Shown: positions 9,520-21,059 of the stretch, one piece after another
How the letters are laid out: every line of letters begins with the position of its first letter
Numbering within the stretch: the first letter of the stretch is position 1
DNA from: Perkinsus chesapeaki
Lineage: Eukaryota > Perkinsozoa > Perkinsida > Perkinsidae
Reading direction: 5' to 3'
Assembly: GCA_013115145.1 (NCBI GenBank)
Contig: JAAPAO010000030.1
Location: 1-64,000 of the forward strand
DNA: 64,000 nucleotides
Program-made: the position numbers and the translations under genes
The notes under the pieces: model-generated
Database searches by the model: none
What the model saw: only the letters and a program-made list of their open reading frames with translations
Told to the model about the DNA's origin: nothing

Positions 9520-10368
9520 ATGACTCAGACATATGGGCCTGGTTCCACCATCACCGTGCATGTTAACTATGCCAGAGACCTCTATGATACAGAGTTATTC
9601 GGAGCCATGGACCCGTATTGCTTGGTTATATTAGGGGCATTGCAGTAGGGGGTAGATCAAGCGTTTTGTTGAGGAAAAGTTGGTATCAGATACCGTACGG
9701 AAACTAAGAAGAGTGCTGGTCAATACCCGAAATGGGACCAGCTATTCAGCTTCCGGTATAATAATGAAAGCACCCTTCGCTTTGTTGTGTATGATAAAGA
9801 CACTATGTCATCGGATGACTTTGTGGGAGAGGCTACAGTGTCCCTACCAGCAATAGCAGCTAAAGGGGGTGATTGGATGGGGGATCTACAATTGTATAGG
9901 AAAAAGAATAAGCCAGCTGGGGCACTCAACGTGAGGTAACATTACTGTTCACCTATTAAGAGCTATATAATGACGTTAGGGTGCAGATGTCAGCAGCTGG
10001 AGGCTGCAAGCCTATAGTGCAAGCACAACCAATGGTCATAGCAGAAGCTAAGCCATTAGTAACACAAGCAACAGTAATAAGGATGACATCTTCGTATTAT
10101 ATGTCATCCTATTCAGCTCGTTCAACCACTACCTATGCCGATCGTCCAGGGTCAACCAGTGATACCACAGCAAGCAATGATGGCAGCCCCCGCTCCAATG
10201 GGTTATGCGCCAATGCCATCCTATCAACCTATGATGAATCCTTACCAACCCATGTACCCTCAACCAGTTGGATACGCTCCTCCTCCTCCTCCTATGTATG
10301 CTCCCCCTCCATCCCAGCCTTACTATTATGGTCCAACAGGTTGGAGGGGTGGTGATGTAAGCAGCTAG
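9520..10368 (+). CDS. C2-domain protein with proline-rich tail
   Basis: Model: 9520-9644, 9690-9930, 9987-10073, 10117-10368, giving 234 residues; the three introns are 45, 56 and 43 nt. Residues ~5-120 form a C2 domain: a TVHVNYARDLY strand, the MDPYC turn, FRFVVYDKD-like strand (LRFVVYDKD) and DDFVGEATV, with the acidic loop residues expected of Ca2+/phospholipid binding. The tail is rich in P, Q, M and Y (PMYPQPVGY, PPPPPMYAPPP), like the C2-proline-rich SRC2-type proteins of plants and protists. It probably binds membranes in a calcium-dependent way; the partner is unknown. Phases rejoin cleanly. Confidence 0.75.
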
Positions 10369-10735
10369 TAAGCAGAGGAGGCCTGATGCTTCTAATCAGA
10401 CAGCAGCAGCAGCAGCCCTGTACAGTATGCGTCTGATGGTTAGTTTTTGTATTTCTCTCGCCTGCGTTGGTTATTAATGTTCCGTGTAACAATTGGTTTC
10501 TATTTTGGCACTTTGTCCAGTTTTGGGGGAGAGAGGTAAAGCCGTGGAAGCGGTGCAGTGCTGCTGTTATGTGGCTATAGTAGCAATGAACTTTATTGGT
10601 CGCCGTGGGATAGAATATCTGTGCGGGTCAAGTCAGCTTAAGAGTCGGATAAAGAGGGATCAGTGCAGGGTGCATCTATGAGGGGAGAGCGGTTGCTGTT
10701 ATGCTGGGTTGTGCGATTAGTATTATTATTTTTTA

Positions 10736-12093
10736 ATGAAGGCATTTCTACGTCGAACACTATCATTAGGGGACTCACCCAGGACAAAGGCAATGGCATT
10801 GAAGAAGGAAGGCAATGCTTTATTTTCTGAGGGGGAGTACGATAAGGCTGCTGAGGCCTATTCGAAGGCATGCCAGGTGGTGACGAAAGATTCTAAAATG
10901 TAGTACAGGGGGAACTAAGGGGAGGATACAGAGGATGATTGGTGTCGAGCGTTGGTGGATAATTGACACGCCACACAAACGATGAAAGATAGAGGCGCTT
11001 GTTGGGGAGGACTTGGTTAGGAACTTCTGGATCGATGGAGCCCGACAATGGGTGATCTTAGTCACCAATACTGTTAAAGCGACATGAAGCAGTATGGGGT
11101 AGTAGTTGAAGAGACAATCCCTTCAGAAAGAGCCTCATGCCCACGATGAGCCACCGATCTAGAATGAAAATAAAGAGCCATATACAACAGACACAAACGA
11201 CGTGAGAACGAAGGACAGTTTATTATTAACCATCTCTACCTAGACTAAGTTGTTGCTAACTAGCCTTGTTAGGATCCTAACGCTCCGGTGCAACTGGGCT
11301 TTGTGCCTGCAAAAACTGGGGGACTACTCTGGTGCACTTACAGTGTTAATTGATGCCATGCGGCTATGTGATCCAGAGGACTGTGACACTAACCCTAAAT
11401 TTCTATATAGGTGAGAGGAATGGGGGTTAAGTGAGAGAATGGACGATGTAGGTATGCGGTATGCCTGCGGCATGTATCTCAGGAACGGTCGGAAAACTCT
11501 AATAAAGGTAAGGTAGTTGTAGAGGGTAGGAGATGGAAGATGTTGGTAGGGTCGGCTGAGGAGCTTTTAATGGAGGCTAGAGACTATCTGCGTAGGGCTA
11601 TAGCACTGTGCCCACAGGATAAGGCAATAAGGGAGGAGTTAGCTACGGTTAAAGGACTATTACAACCGATGCATACTAATGGATCTACTAAAGAGGCTCT
11701 TGCGAAAGGTAATGATAGGGAGATGTAGGCCTTAGCTACCGATGGACGGTAGTAGCACTGTTATTACTGTGCTGAGGATGGTGCGTTGAATGCGCTATAC
11801 CGGCAAGGTTGTATTTAGGGTTTCTCGATCTATATTCGGATAAGCCTGATTGGAATGAGTCTCGAGCAGCAGAAGTAGCCGAGTCACAAAAGCAGCCTCG
11901 ACCAGTGAACCCATTACCTGACCGTTATGGTGCGGAGTATTGGCAAGAGCGTAGAGAGAAGTGGCTGGAAGGGTGTCAAGTTGGCCAGAGGGGTACTAGG
12001 GATAGGGGCAGGGCTGGATTATGGATGTTATATGGTTTGGAACGAAAATTAATCAACAACGTTTTTGAGTGTCTCTTACACGAGGTAGAATGA
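10736..12093 (+). CDS. TPR-repeat protein
   Basis: Model: 10736-10899, 11273-11410, 11452-11724, 11808-12093, giving 286 residues; all junctions are phase 2. After a basic start, residues ~20-110 contain tetratricopeptide helices: LKKEGNALFSEGEYDKAAEAY, then LRCNWALCLQKLGDYSGAL. A third region (LRRAIALCPQDKAIREEL) resembles the last TPR of immunophilin- or Tah1-type co-chaperones. The C-terminal ~95 residues (from DKPDWNESRAAEV) are not recognised. TPR sets usually dock Hsp90/Hsp70 tails or build complexes; the partner here is unknown. The first intron is long for this locus (373 nt) and has a TGCTAAC branch-like motif 16 nt before its acceptor. Confidence 0.7.
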
Positions 12094-12106
12094 GGGTGGC
12101 GAGCTA

Positions 12107-12194
12107 CCCTCGAGCCGTAGGATCCATCATCCCTCGAGCCGTAGGATCCATCATCCCTCGAGCCGTACCCCATCACAAGCCGTAGGATCCATCA
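12107..12194. repeat. 24-bp tandem repeat, ~3.5 units
   Basis: Two perfect 24-bp units (12107-12130, 12131-12154), each containing CTCGAG and GGATCC, are followed by a third unit with a 17-bp insertion or rearrangement. It starts 14 bp after the TPR gene's stop. Confidence 0.8.
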
Positions 12195-12209
12195 GCGATA
12201 CTCCGGTCC

Positions 12210-12427
12210 TCACACCTCCTCATCCACTGCTATCAAGTTGCGGATCTTATCTCTCTTTTTCTGCTTGAGAGCTACTTTTCGTACCGCAGTTCCAGAGGTT
12301 TTGGAACTACACGCCTGGTGAATCCAGCAGTGGAAAATAATAGCCATTCACAGGAGTAATCATGTCTGTTCGCCTGGGCCTTCACACCTATGAGTGTCTG
12401 GTTAATCGTCTTCTGGTGAAGCGCCAT
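12210..12427 (-). CDS. possible small basic protein
   Basis: ATG at 12427 to TGA at 12210. If one intron is removed (donor after LIG, acceptor before ACSSK) the product is 48 residues with a lysine-rich tail (KQKKRDKIRNLIAVDEE). No family is recognised. The phases fit but one short intron gives weak support. Confidence 0.25.
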
Positions 12428-13547
12428 GACTGATGGTTGTTGATTACATGGTTTACCGTTTTACTAGCCTCAGCTCCATATTGTGTGCAGTAGTGTGGGT
12501 AACTGTTTAGGGTCTGTGGATACTGTATCAAGTGATGAGGGTACACCGGAGAAGGATAAAGATAGTGGATGGTTTACGTGGGGATCGAGAGATAAGGATG
12601 GTAGTATAGGGAGAAGGAGAAGGATGGGGCAGCGGGGTCATACTTTGACTGCATAGGAAAATATAAACTGGAGATTATCGTTTGGTGTATTTTTGGATGT
12701 ATTGGGTTGAATTTTTCCATCAGAAAGATGGCCGCAACTACACAGCTTGGTTCCCCGTACATGGGCCCTGAAGCTCAGGCATCGATTAGGGCCCATCCTA
12801 TCCACACTGGCCGGGGCCCTGAAAAAAGTTTCCTAGTGTTTCACTCTAGTGGGCCCATTAGGACTAGGGAGCTTCTAATGTACATATACTAGTTCATTAT
12901 CGTATAGTGTTTCCCTTATTATTATCATGGGTATTAAAGGTTTACATCTATACAGTCTACAATGAGTAGTATTAGGTAAACTAGTAACTCATCTTTTTAA
13001 TGTCATGTGGACTGACGTAAAAGGTAGTAAGTGATCCTAATTATAATCGTAGGAATAACAAAATGAATGTGCATTATGGTGGGCAATATACAATTAACAG
13101 CTTATTGAGCTGTATGAGATCTGATAGAGCTACTACATAATAGGCCTCTAGCCCCTAGCATCCCTTCATCCCCTTCTTTTAGCTCTTGCCGATGTTATAA
13201 TGGAGGTATCAGAGCCCTACACTCCCCTGCCTAAACCATTTAAGCTGTCAACAGCTGTTAAAGTAGCAAATGAAGTCTGGGCTAATAATGGATATTGATG
13301 TTCACGACGGCAGCCATTGGTAAAGCTGGTGTACAATTTCACTCACTACAGCCTCTCATGGTTGCCGTCACTTTATAAGGCCATCTCTGATCGAGGGTGT
13401 AGGAGCCTTGCTGTTACATTGCCATTCAAGCCTTCTAAGTGATATATTAATAGTAGACATTTCTACTGTTAATGAGTGTTGAGTGTTCTAGGGTGGCAGA
13501 AGGGGGACAGATTATTGTGTGCTAGTTTTGAGTGAGAGTAGATCAAG
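12428..13547. other. intergenic, weak coding hints only
   Basis: 12512-12655 has an open plus frame rich in charged residues (SSDEGTPEKDKDSGW) but no start. 12760-12860 has repeated GGGCCC blocks including a short inverted repeat (TGGGCCCT / AGGGCCCA). A small frame from the ATG at 13200 may be a mini-gene. 12890-13140 is AT-rich. None is firm enough for a gene call. Confidence 0.3.
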
Positions 13548-15452
13548 ATGTTATCTCCATTCGGGTCGCCTGTTCGTAAGGATGATCGTGAGATTGAGTT
13601 ACAGCCTCGCCGTTGGACCAAGGAGGAGCCTTTGCCTAACGAGCTGCCATATGAGGTTGATGGAGGTTCTAGTCCAGTGAAGAAAGCAGATGACTCCCCA
13701 GTGCAAAGAAGGACAGCTATATCGCCTAAGGGTCTCTTCTATATGGCTCTATTGGCCCTACAGTATGGCAGTCAACCGCTAATCACCACAACTTTCACGC
13801 CGAGGTAGTAGCTGTAGTTTCGGGGGGGCTGCTGGGTTGGTATGTATGCGTTCAGGAGTATACCTTCCTCAGCTATTGTTACTATAACAGAGATCGTTAA
13901 GTTTTTCCTGGCCATCGGATTAATGTTTGCCGAAGGTAAGTCTGTTGCTGTTGTATACGACGCCTGATGAACCTGTTGTTAGGTTCGGCTTCGACGGCAC
14001 TGCGGGGATGGACGCTACGAGGCAGTTTTGTTGCTGCTGCCTTGCCAGCGATAAGCTACTCTTTGCAGAATATCTGCATTCAGATAGCATTCCAAAATCT
14101 AGATCCTCTTGTGTACAACTTGGTTAACCAGACAAAGCTTCTCTCCACTGCAGTAGGTCGAGGCTGGGGTAGGCTCGTGCGCCTTAGTGTTTTGGTAGTT
14201 ATTAACTTATCTGTTCCTTGGTAAGAGACAAAGCAAGCAGCAGCTCATTGCTTTGGGAATGTTGTTCGTTGCTGCTGTGATGATCAGCGTTGGTAGGTTG
14301 CTCGTGTCTTCTTGTGGGGATGCTTCTGTCCAGGTCAGGCCACAGAGCCTCCGGAGCCGGCAAGCGAGAGGAACGCCCGTCTGGGGCTTATCTGCGTAAG
14401 GGGCTCTGCGTAAGCACCTTAGGTTCACCATATTGTACAGGTTCTCACGGCCAGCGCCCTCTCTGGTGTAGGGGCATCTATCTCCGAGCTTGCTCTTCAG
14501 ACCTACAGCCGAAATAGGTAAGATAGTGATAGCCATCGGGTTGAATTAAATACATAGCCGATATGTGCGAGTGGGTCTCTTAGAGTGCTTTGTATAGTGG
14601 CCCCGTTGAGGGGGCCCTATTTCATCATGACTGGTTCACTGCAAAGTATCTCATAGCAACTTATTAGGGTTGTTACGTATTCCCACATGTGTGAAAGCAA
14701 AGATAATAAATGATCTCTCTGTAAAACAGAGTCTTGATTTTGCTCCCTCTGGTATCACTGAAAGCGCATTGGTTGCCACCGAAGTGCATCGGATCGAATG
14801 TATTGAAATGATATTGATACATTATCATAGTGCATGGTCAAACACTTACGTGCGCATTGTTATCAACTCCCTCATTTCGACGACAGTCCGGGGGCTATGA
14901 TATCACTGTAGCTATGTTCCCTAAGCCTGCCCAACATGCACGCTGGTATTAAGCCACATTAGTAATGCTAAAATTAGAGCGAAGAGTTACGAATTTGGTC
15001 GCTACGCAGTTCTTCTAGTTCCACCAATAGTTGCATTATTGTCAGTTTTCTCTTCTCGGCTGAGCTAGCAGTGTACTCTGTCATTGCTATATCAATCGGG
15101 GAACTATTCAAAGATGGTCATCTCCCAGCTGTTAAAGAGGCTCTGCAGTCCTGGACAATGCTCATACCAATCTGTACCGCTCCTTTCTCTATCAACCTAA
15201 CTTTCCATCATATCATCTTAGTTACCGCGGCCATGGGAGGCATCTTTGTCGGTCAAGTGACCAAGTACGCCGGAAGCGTAAGCCTTCATGTTAGCCTCAG
15301 CATCTAAACGAGTTGTGCAGGTCCAGAAGGGGTTCTCGATAATCGCTGGTATCATCTTTACAGCCTTCTTGAGGAGCGTTTTCCTCCATAAGCCCTTAAC
15401 AACTGAGCTGATACTTTCAGCGCCTCTTACAGCCGTTGCAACCTATATGTAG
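13548..15452 (+). CDS. nucleotide-sugar transporter, SLC35A type
   Basis: Eight exons: 13548-13804, 13856-13935, 13983-14152, 14199-14292, 14334-14395, 14441-14517, 15046-15277, 15321-15452; 367 residues. After a hydrophilic ~55-residue N-terminus comes the multi-span core: MALLALQYGSQPLI, EIVKFFLAIGLM, AALPAISYSLQN, the DPLVYNLVNQTKLLSTA helix, YLFLGKRQSKQQ, ALGMLFVAAVMIS, SALSGVGASISELAL and a C-terminal VQKGFSIIAGIIFTAF. These match the UDP-sugar/CMP-sialic acid transporters of the Golgi membrane, which exchange nucleotide sugar for nucleoside monophosphate. The substrate cannot be told from sequence alone. One intron (14518-15045) is 528 nt, against 41-51 nt for the rest. Confidence 0.85.
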
Positions 15453-15729
15453 GGGACAGGTTTTGTGTCGCGTGAGGCTCATACCGTATCTTGCTTTAAT
15501 CAGGTATGCGAAGTACCCATACAAGCCACAAGCACAAGGCAGTAAAGAGTGAAAGATGACTAAGAGTATCTGTTGTGAACTACTTACCAGTACATATTAT
15601 TTCCGACCACCAAAATCTCCGTCTGTATGTTGTTATCTTCTTGCATGCAATCGCTGTTGTGTGAAAGCTACTACTTCAATGCTAGTTGGGGCTATATGAA
15701 ATAGGATAAGCTTTTTAACTAACTTTGTT

Positions 15730-16467
15730 ATGACGCCCGAAAAGAGTAGCGCTGGTGTGCACGTCCTATTGACGGGTTTTGGGCCCTTCACAGGGGTAAC
15801 CGAGAATCCTACACAGATAGTTGCAGAGGCACTTGATAGAGAGCCTGACAAACGCATAGGTAGATAACCTGCCTCAGCTGCTGCTGCTGCTCATTCATAC
15901 CATTACTTAGGCGCTTACAGCCAGTATACAGTGGTTGACCCTGCGGTTGAGGTCTCTGTGGGCGAGTGTGAGCGTATGTCGAAGGCAATGGCCGATAAGG
16001 CCGAGGCTTTGACAGGAAAAGCTCTGGTCCTCCATATGGGAGTCGATGCTGCGTGTGATCATTTTAAGTTGGAGCGTAGGAGATGAGCAGATCCTCGATC
16101 CCGGGAATCCCTTCTTTAAACAGGTACAGCGTACAACCTGGCTGACTTCAGAGTTCCCGATGTCAAAGGCGCGCACCTTCGAGGCCATAAGATCATTCCC
16201 GAAGCCCCTCAGGAGCTTCAAACCGTAGTCGACGTTGAAGCTGTGGTGCGTTCATGCCCGGACGAGAGCTGCCGTTTGGTGGTGTCAGATGATGCTGGGC
16301 GATATCTTTGTAACTTCATTTATTTCAACTCCCTGTATAACACAGCTAACCATGCACTCTTCCTCCATTTGCCTTCGCTTGATGCCTGCCCTAGGGATGT
16401 CCAGTGTGGGTTTGTAAAGAGCGTGCTGAACGCAGTAGCCGAAGAATGTGAAAGAAGCCACTTTTGA
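15730..16467 (+). CDS. pyroglutamyl-peptidase I (C15 family)
   Basis: Three exons, 15730-15859, 15911-16075, 16124-16467; 212 residues, the usual family length. The N-terminus has the family start VLLTGFGPFTGVTENPT. LVLHMGVD and the ADFRVPD segment follow. The nucleophile Cys lies in SDDAGRYLCN and the catalytic His in NHALFLHLP; the catalytic Glu is probably in the segment around KLER. The enzyme removes N-terminal pyroglutamate from peptides in the cytosol. Introns are 51 and 48 nt. It lies 277 bp after the sugar transporter, same strand, apparently independent. Confidence 0.88.
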
Positions 16468-16649
16468 GGGTCAGTTTGCCTTCGCGTTGGTCACCCATTT
16501 GTCCTGTGTTGAACATGAAATGTCTAGTTTTGTGTGCTTGAATTTAGGATCTTTCGCGAAAGATATTTTCTAGGTCGATTGCAATGCTTCCTTGGCCAGC
16601 AAGATGATATGTGTTCCTGCAATGATTGACCTTTTTATGTCTGTTTTTA

Positions 16650-19305
16650 ATGCTTGCTCTGGACGCCATTCGGAGGGGCAGTTACCGCTGTGGCTTGGGA
16701 GGTGGTGGCAGATCGGTCCGCTTCCCTCTGCCTTACTCTTTGGCCAGTACGCTCCCACGGGTCTTCACCACTTCAACTAGTAGGCTGTCATACCGTGGCA
16801 CTAGGACTCACTTAGAGCTGCTCAGATAGGGGAACCAATGTGAAGCGGTCCAACAAAGATATGGAAAGGGAATGGGTTAGACAGGCAATAGAGGCATTCC
16901 AAAGGCAGCTGAGAGAGCCTGATCATGTAAGCTTCAGTGGCATAGATCTGGTGGCTAGAGGTGTCAGAAAAGGTATGGATACGGAGACCCGAGGCTCGCA
17001 AGCAATTCGGCTTGTCGGATTTTGATCTGGACGAGCTGGCCTGTTTTCACAAACAAAACCCGTATGAATCGGATGAGCAGTCATGGACAGTTTATCGGCT
17101 GCCAGATGTGATACAATGTGCCAAGAAGAAGTAGGTATGGCAGCTGCTGCTACTGCGGCTGTTGGTATTACTTATCCTTGAATGGTGTTATTGGAAAGTT
17201 CAGTGCTTACTTACCGTGGGGGGGGGCTTCCCTGTTGTTTGGAAATTATATGATAAATTACGGTATAAGTATTATTAACAGCATCAAAGAAGTATTCATG
17301 CTCCAACTAAGGGTTGAGAAAGTAGAGGGATGAATACGAGAACCTTTTATGAGCCTATTAGCGCTATCCATCTGATCACCATCCACCGGGCACTGCGTCA
17401 TCTTGGCAGATTCTGGGAGGAGGTGGTGGTGGTAGTGGTATTGTTGTAGGTACAAGTCAGAGGAGACTATTATGATACGCTATAAGCATTACCTCGAGTC
17501 AGAGGCCCACAAAAGTAGGCATAGGCGGAACATTTACGGCATGGATGAAGTAGGCGGCGGCATGACGGCAAATACACAACAGCTCTCCTACTAAAACCTC
17601 ATCAGGTGTGGGATGACTCAAACACAGAGGAGCCCGAGGCCCCACCTTCCCTGGCCATCTGGAGGAAATGGTCCGCCAGTGACAAGGCCATCAGTGGCGC
17701 GGCAAGTGTATTGATGTTGGCTATTCGTTGTTGTAGCTCAGCATGCTCGTTGGTGATCAGGTATGGCAGGGTCTTCTATCTAATGTTGGTATAGCTAGTG
17801 TTAAGCTACTGGTGTGGATATCAACAGGGAGCAGTGCAGTGTGAGTAGTTGCAGGCAAGTTCATCTTGTACTTAGCAGCTCTCAGGTTCGCTGACCTTAT
17901 GCACTCTGGTGCCGATGTTGCCAATTATGGGTATCGATACAGCTCCTTGTTAGCTAGTTTTGGCAAGGGACGTGACATACATCATCCGTAAGCAGGGACC
18001 ACCGCCTTACCGGCCATCAGCTCGGCTTTCAGGTACGGTTACGGTAGACAGCGTAACATAGCAGCTGATCGGTCCTTCTTCATCCTCACTGCGGTGGGGG
18101 GCATGATACCGATGTATAGCCTAGTTCAATGTAGCCAACCCTCACCCTCCTGTCCAGGTTCACAGCCGTCAGAGACCTCTTCGAGCACAGCCCTATAGCG
18201 TCCCTCTCGGCAACCGCGGTAGCAGCAGCAGGGGGTGGCACGGCTGCACTCGGCCTCGGGTCGGCCCTGGGCCTGCCGGTGGGACTGTTCCTCTCCACTC
18301 TCGTTCATGTGTAGATGTGTTAGGTAGGCATGTTCCTGGTATCGGCGTCACTAGAGGCTCTTGCTCTTAATGAGGCCTATCGGGAGCTGCGCCAAAGGAA
18401 CGTTGCGGTGATTGATGCTATCCGGACAGGAGCTGATGTAAGACCCCATCGATCCGGCCGGTCATCATCCGGTTACCGTCTTCAGATCATGCCAGTGGCG
18501 ACATTCCTAGAAGCCGGCAGTGGCATCCTCGGCGCGGCTATAGGCATCGCTGGAGTGGTAGGCGGCGGCCACCCATCTACTATTCCTCAGCAATCCTCGG
18601 GCTAGGTAGCATCGTATTGCCTAGCGTCACCGATACCGGACATGGTGGCATCCTTGGTGATGTCTGGAGTCGTCAGTGGCGTGGGGATACACCTACTTAG
18701 GCGAAGTGAGCTTCCTAAGATAGAGGAGTGCTCATTTGTGCTGGCTGAGGTACGCAGCTGCTGCTAGGAGCCACTCTACCGAGCGATGAGGTGGAGAAGG
18801 TTATACGCTCCCTGGAAGGTGACCCAGTCGTCGTTGGAGTCTACGATGTTAAAACTGAGTTGGTCGGAACAGTACGGCATGACTTGTTATGTTGCTGTGG
18901 CCGATTTTTCTCGCTCAGACCACCGCTAGATTCAAGGCGGAGGTCGAGTTCAATGCGGAGGCGGTTACTCGGAGGCGGCTAAAGATAGCTCAGGTCAACG
19001 AGGCAGTGACGAAGCCCGGCCCGAGCTTCAGAGCCCTATGGCCCTATGGCAGAGCCTCGGTGAGCCGACGGGGATAATAGAGTGCAGGACTTCTCCATCA
19101 GGCCGATCCTATAAACTGCGTGACAGCATCGATGAAGGAAGCGGCGTCTAGAGGCCCATCAAAGGCTGAGGACTGGCTTATGCGAAATGATGCGTTGTTC
19201 CTTTTGGCGCTCACGAGAGAGCTCAAACGGCTGGAAAGGCTCATCAGAGACACCCTGCCGGCGAACAAGTATTCCCATGTACATGTTGATTTGGAGCCTT
19301 GGTAA
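16650..19305 (+). CDS. SLC30A9: ZnT9/SLC30A9-type mitochondrial zinc transporter
   Basis: Sixteen exons give ~579 residues (human ZnT9 is 568): 16650-16779, 16826-16926, 16994-17130, 17282-17321, 17362-17449, 17503-17549, 17606-17732, 17855-17987, 18033-18113, 18158-18278, 18324-18437, 18486-18557, 18606-18705, 18768-18871, 18919-19059, 19102-19305. The N-terminus is Arg/Ser-rich, like a mitochondrial presequence. Next is the ZnT9-specific XPA-like module (ARKQFGLSDFDLDEL, NPYES). The cation-efflux core has the metal-binding FADLMHSGADVAN and HPYGYGRQRN. The cytosolic domain has RFKAEVEFN and the diagnostic end HVHVDLEPW. ZnT9 exports Zn2+ from mitochondria. Exons 3-7 are the least certain. 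The 151-nt intron before exon 4 and the choice of acceptor at 16993 need cDNA. Confidence 0.85.
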
Positions 19306-19458
19306 ATATTTACAAAACTGTCTGTATAATATTAATAATTATAACGTATTATTCATCACCTGCATCATCATCGTCATCTTTAACCTTACTTTCATTACGA
19401 TTCCTATTGAGTTCATCTCCTAGTAGCGGTTGGGTAACAAAACTCTAACAGTCCATAG

Positions 19459-20550
19459 TTAAAAGTGTTGCATTATTTCAAACGGCGAAAGGAGAAGCAA
19501 GAAGCTTCCTCCAGTCATCAGTCATGTCAGCCATCAGTCAGAGAGGAGAGGACCCTCAAGCACGAGTACACTCTGCCGGCCGCCTTAAGAACGAGCGAAG
19601 GTCTCGTCAGGGGCGTGTGGCTATCATTTGAAGCTCTAGAATGGTTTACGCCTTTACCGAATGGTCCGGATGAGCTGAGGGATCTTCTTATTGTTGTATT
19701 CGACTTGGAGCATATTGCTACTCTACGAGGGAGTGTGAAATTGAACCCGAGAATTCGGAAGATGGGCGAAGGCAGCTACTGTCGAGTGGTAGCTGATGAC
19801 CGCATTGCATTGCGGCGGATGCCATCAAGGGAAACCGAGAAGATGCAATTAAGGTTTCCGGAGATGATGGTGAAGGCCGCCGATCTAGGTGTGACTGGTC
19901 GAGTGTACGGTTATGGATGGTGTCGGCAACATATGGGTGGCCATGATCGAAGCATGTGCCTTGTACAGGAAAAGCTCGAGCCCGTTGATAGCATAATGCA
20001 GATTGATGAAGAGGAACTGTTTGAGGTTGTTTCCAAGCTATCAACTTTAACATTTCATAATGACCTCAAATTGGACAACATAATGCGAGACCCTCGAGAT
20101 GGCTCACTGAAGCTCATCGACTTCGACCTAGTATCACCTAATTGTTTTCTTATACCTGTCACGGCGTCACAAAATATTATTGTTAATTGTAAAGAGGAAT
20201 TCCCTAACTTTGAACATTACGCCGTTCGTTTCAGAACCTACTACGACTACTTTACCTTCTCCCTCACTCTCCCGGGTACCTCTAAGCTCTACCATCTAGT
20301 GTTGAACCGTTTGATCTTGTTGGGTGCGGAACTCAAGCCTTTCTTGGAAGGTGTTGTGGGCGCTATATCACCCGATAGATTGGAGGAGGTCCCTTTTGAG
20401 GCTCTTGTGAAGGAGCGCGGCATCGAGGGTGTGACAGTTAATATATTTGATTTGGCCGGTAACGCTATATCCCATGGAATAAAGGAAGTCCCCGAGGGAG
20501 CATTCCAATTGGTCAAATCAAACGGTGTTTACGCCTTCCGGAGAGATTAG
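19459..20550 (+). CDS. kinase-like protein, 5' end missing
   Basis: An open frame of 363 codons without introns, ending at TAG 20548-20550. It has a glycine-rich loop (KMGEGSYCRV), a catalytic loop FHNDLKLDNIM with the usual Asp, Lys and Asn, and a DFD in place of DFG (IDFDL). The strand-3 segment reads RIALRRM, with Arg where the ATP-binding Lys is expected. The HNDLK loop recalls aminoglycoside-phosphotransferase/choline-kinase-like folds as much as protein kinases. There is no in-frame ATG before about residue 100, and no ATG at all on this strand between 19306 and the acceptor-like CCATAG at 19453-19458. Either an upstream exon is lost or a non-AUG start is used. It could be an active kinase, a pseudokinase or a truncated copy. 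Confidence 0.6.
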   Translation, partial: LKVLHYFKRRKEKQEASSSHQSCQPSVREERTLKHEYTLPAALRTSEGLVRGVWLSFEALEWFTPLPNGPDELRDLLIVVFDLEHIATLRGSVKLNPRIRKMGEGSYCRVVADDRIALRRMPSRETEKMQLRFPEMMVKAADLGVTGRVYGYGWCRQHMGGHDRSMCLVQEKLEPVDSIMQIDEEELFEVVSKLSTLTFHNDLKLDNIMRDPRDGSLKLIDFDLVSPNCFLIPVTASQNIIVNCKEEFPNFEHYAVRFRTYYDYFTFSLTLPGTSKLYHLVLNRLILLGAELKPFLEGVVGAISPDRLEEVPFEALVKERGIEGVTVNIFDLAGNAISHGIKEVPEGAFQLVKSNGVYAFRRD

Positions 20551-21059
20551 ACTTATCACTCATTGAGGTGGTTCGACACCATTCCTGTGTATTCTTCGTG
20601 TAATAGTTTCATTATTGTGTCGTGTCATTGAGTTTATGATAAAGTAACAAAAGACAAATGTGTTATCATCAAAACTGCTAATCCACTATCATCATCAAGC
20701 TTCAATGCTTCCTATACGGATAGAGTCACTCATTTATCAACTAGCCGCCGCCTGGTACAGCGACCGATGCTACCGCTGCTGCTGCTGCTGCTGATGTTAT
20801 CGCTGCTGTTACTTATACGATCAGCCTTGAATGACAAGCTCAGCAAGAACAACAACAATAAAACAACAACAGTCTAGCAGTAATAATAAAAGTACACTGA
20901 GTGAAACTGAAACTCCGAATTGCATTTATAATCATCACCATGCAGCTGATGATGATGATGATGACGACCACGATGTTGTTGTCTTTACCAAATATAACAT
21001 TTACCCAACCTTTACGATAGTAATTAACAATCATCATTATTTAGCAGGACCAGCGGCAG
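20551..21059. other. convergent intergenic region with microsatellites
   Basis: Contains CTG runs (20776-20792), GATGATGATG/GACGACC low-complexity sequence (20946-20975) and AT-rich DNA between two convergent genes. No gene is seen. Confidence 0.5.

Noticed and set aside
16927-16945. Apparent 19-nt intron in the ZnT9 gene (GTAAGC...CATAG)
   Set aside because: A 67-nt intron ending at CCCGAG (16927-16993) restores the same frame and the ARKQFGL motif, so no ultra-short intron is needed.
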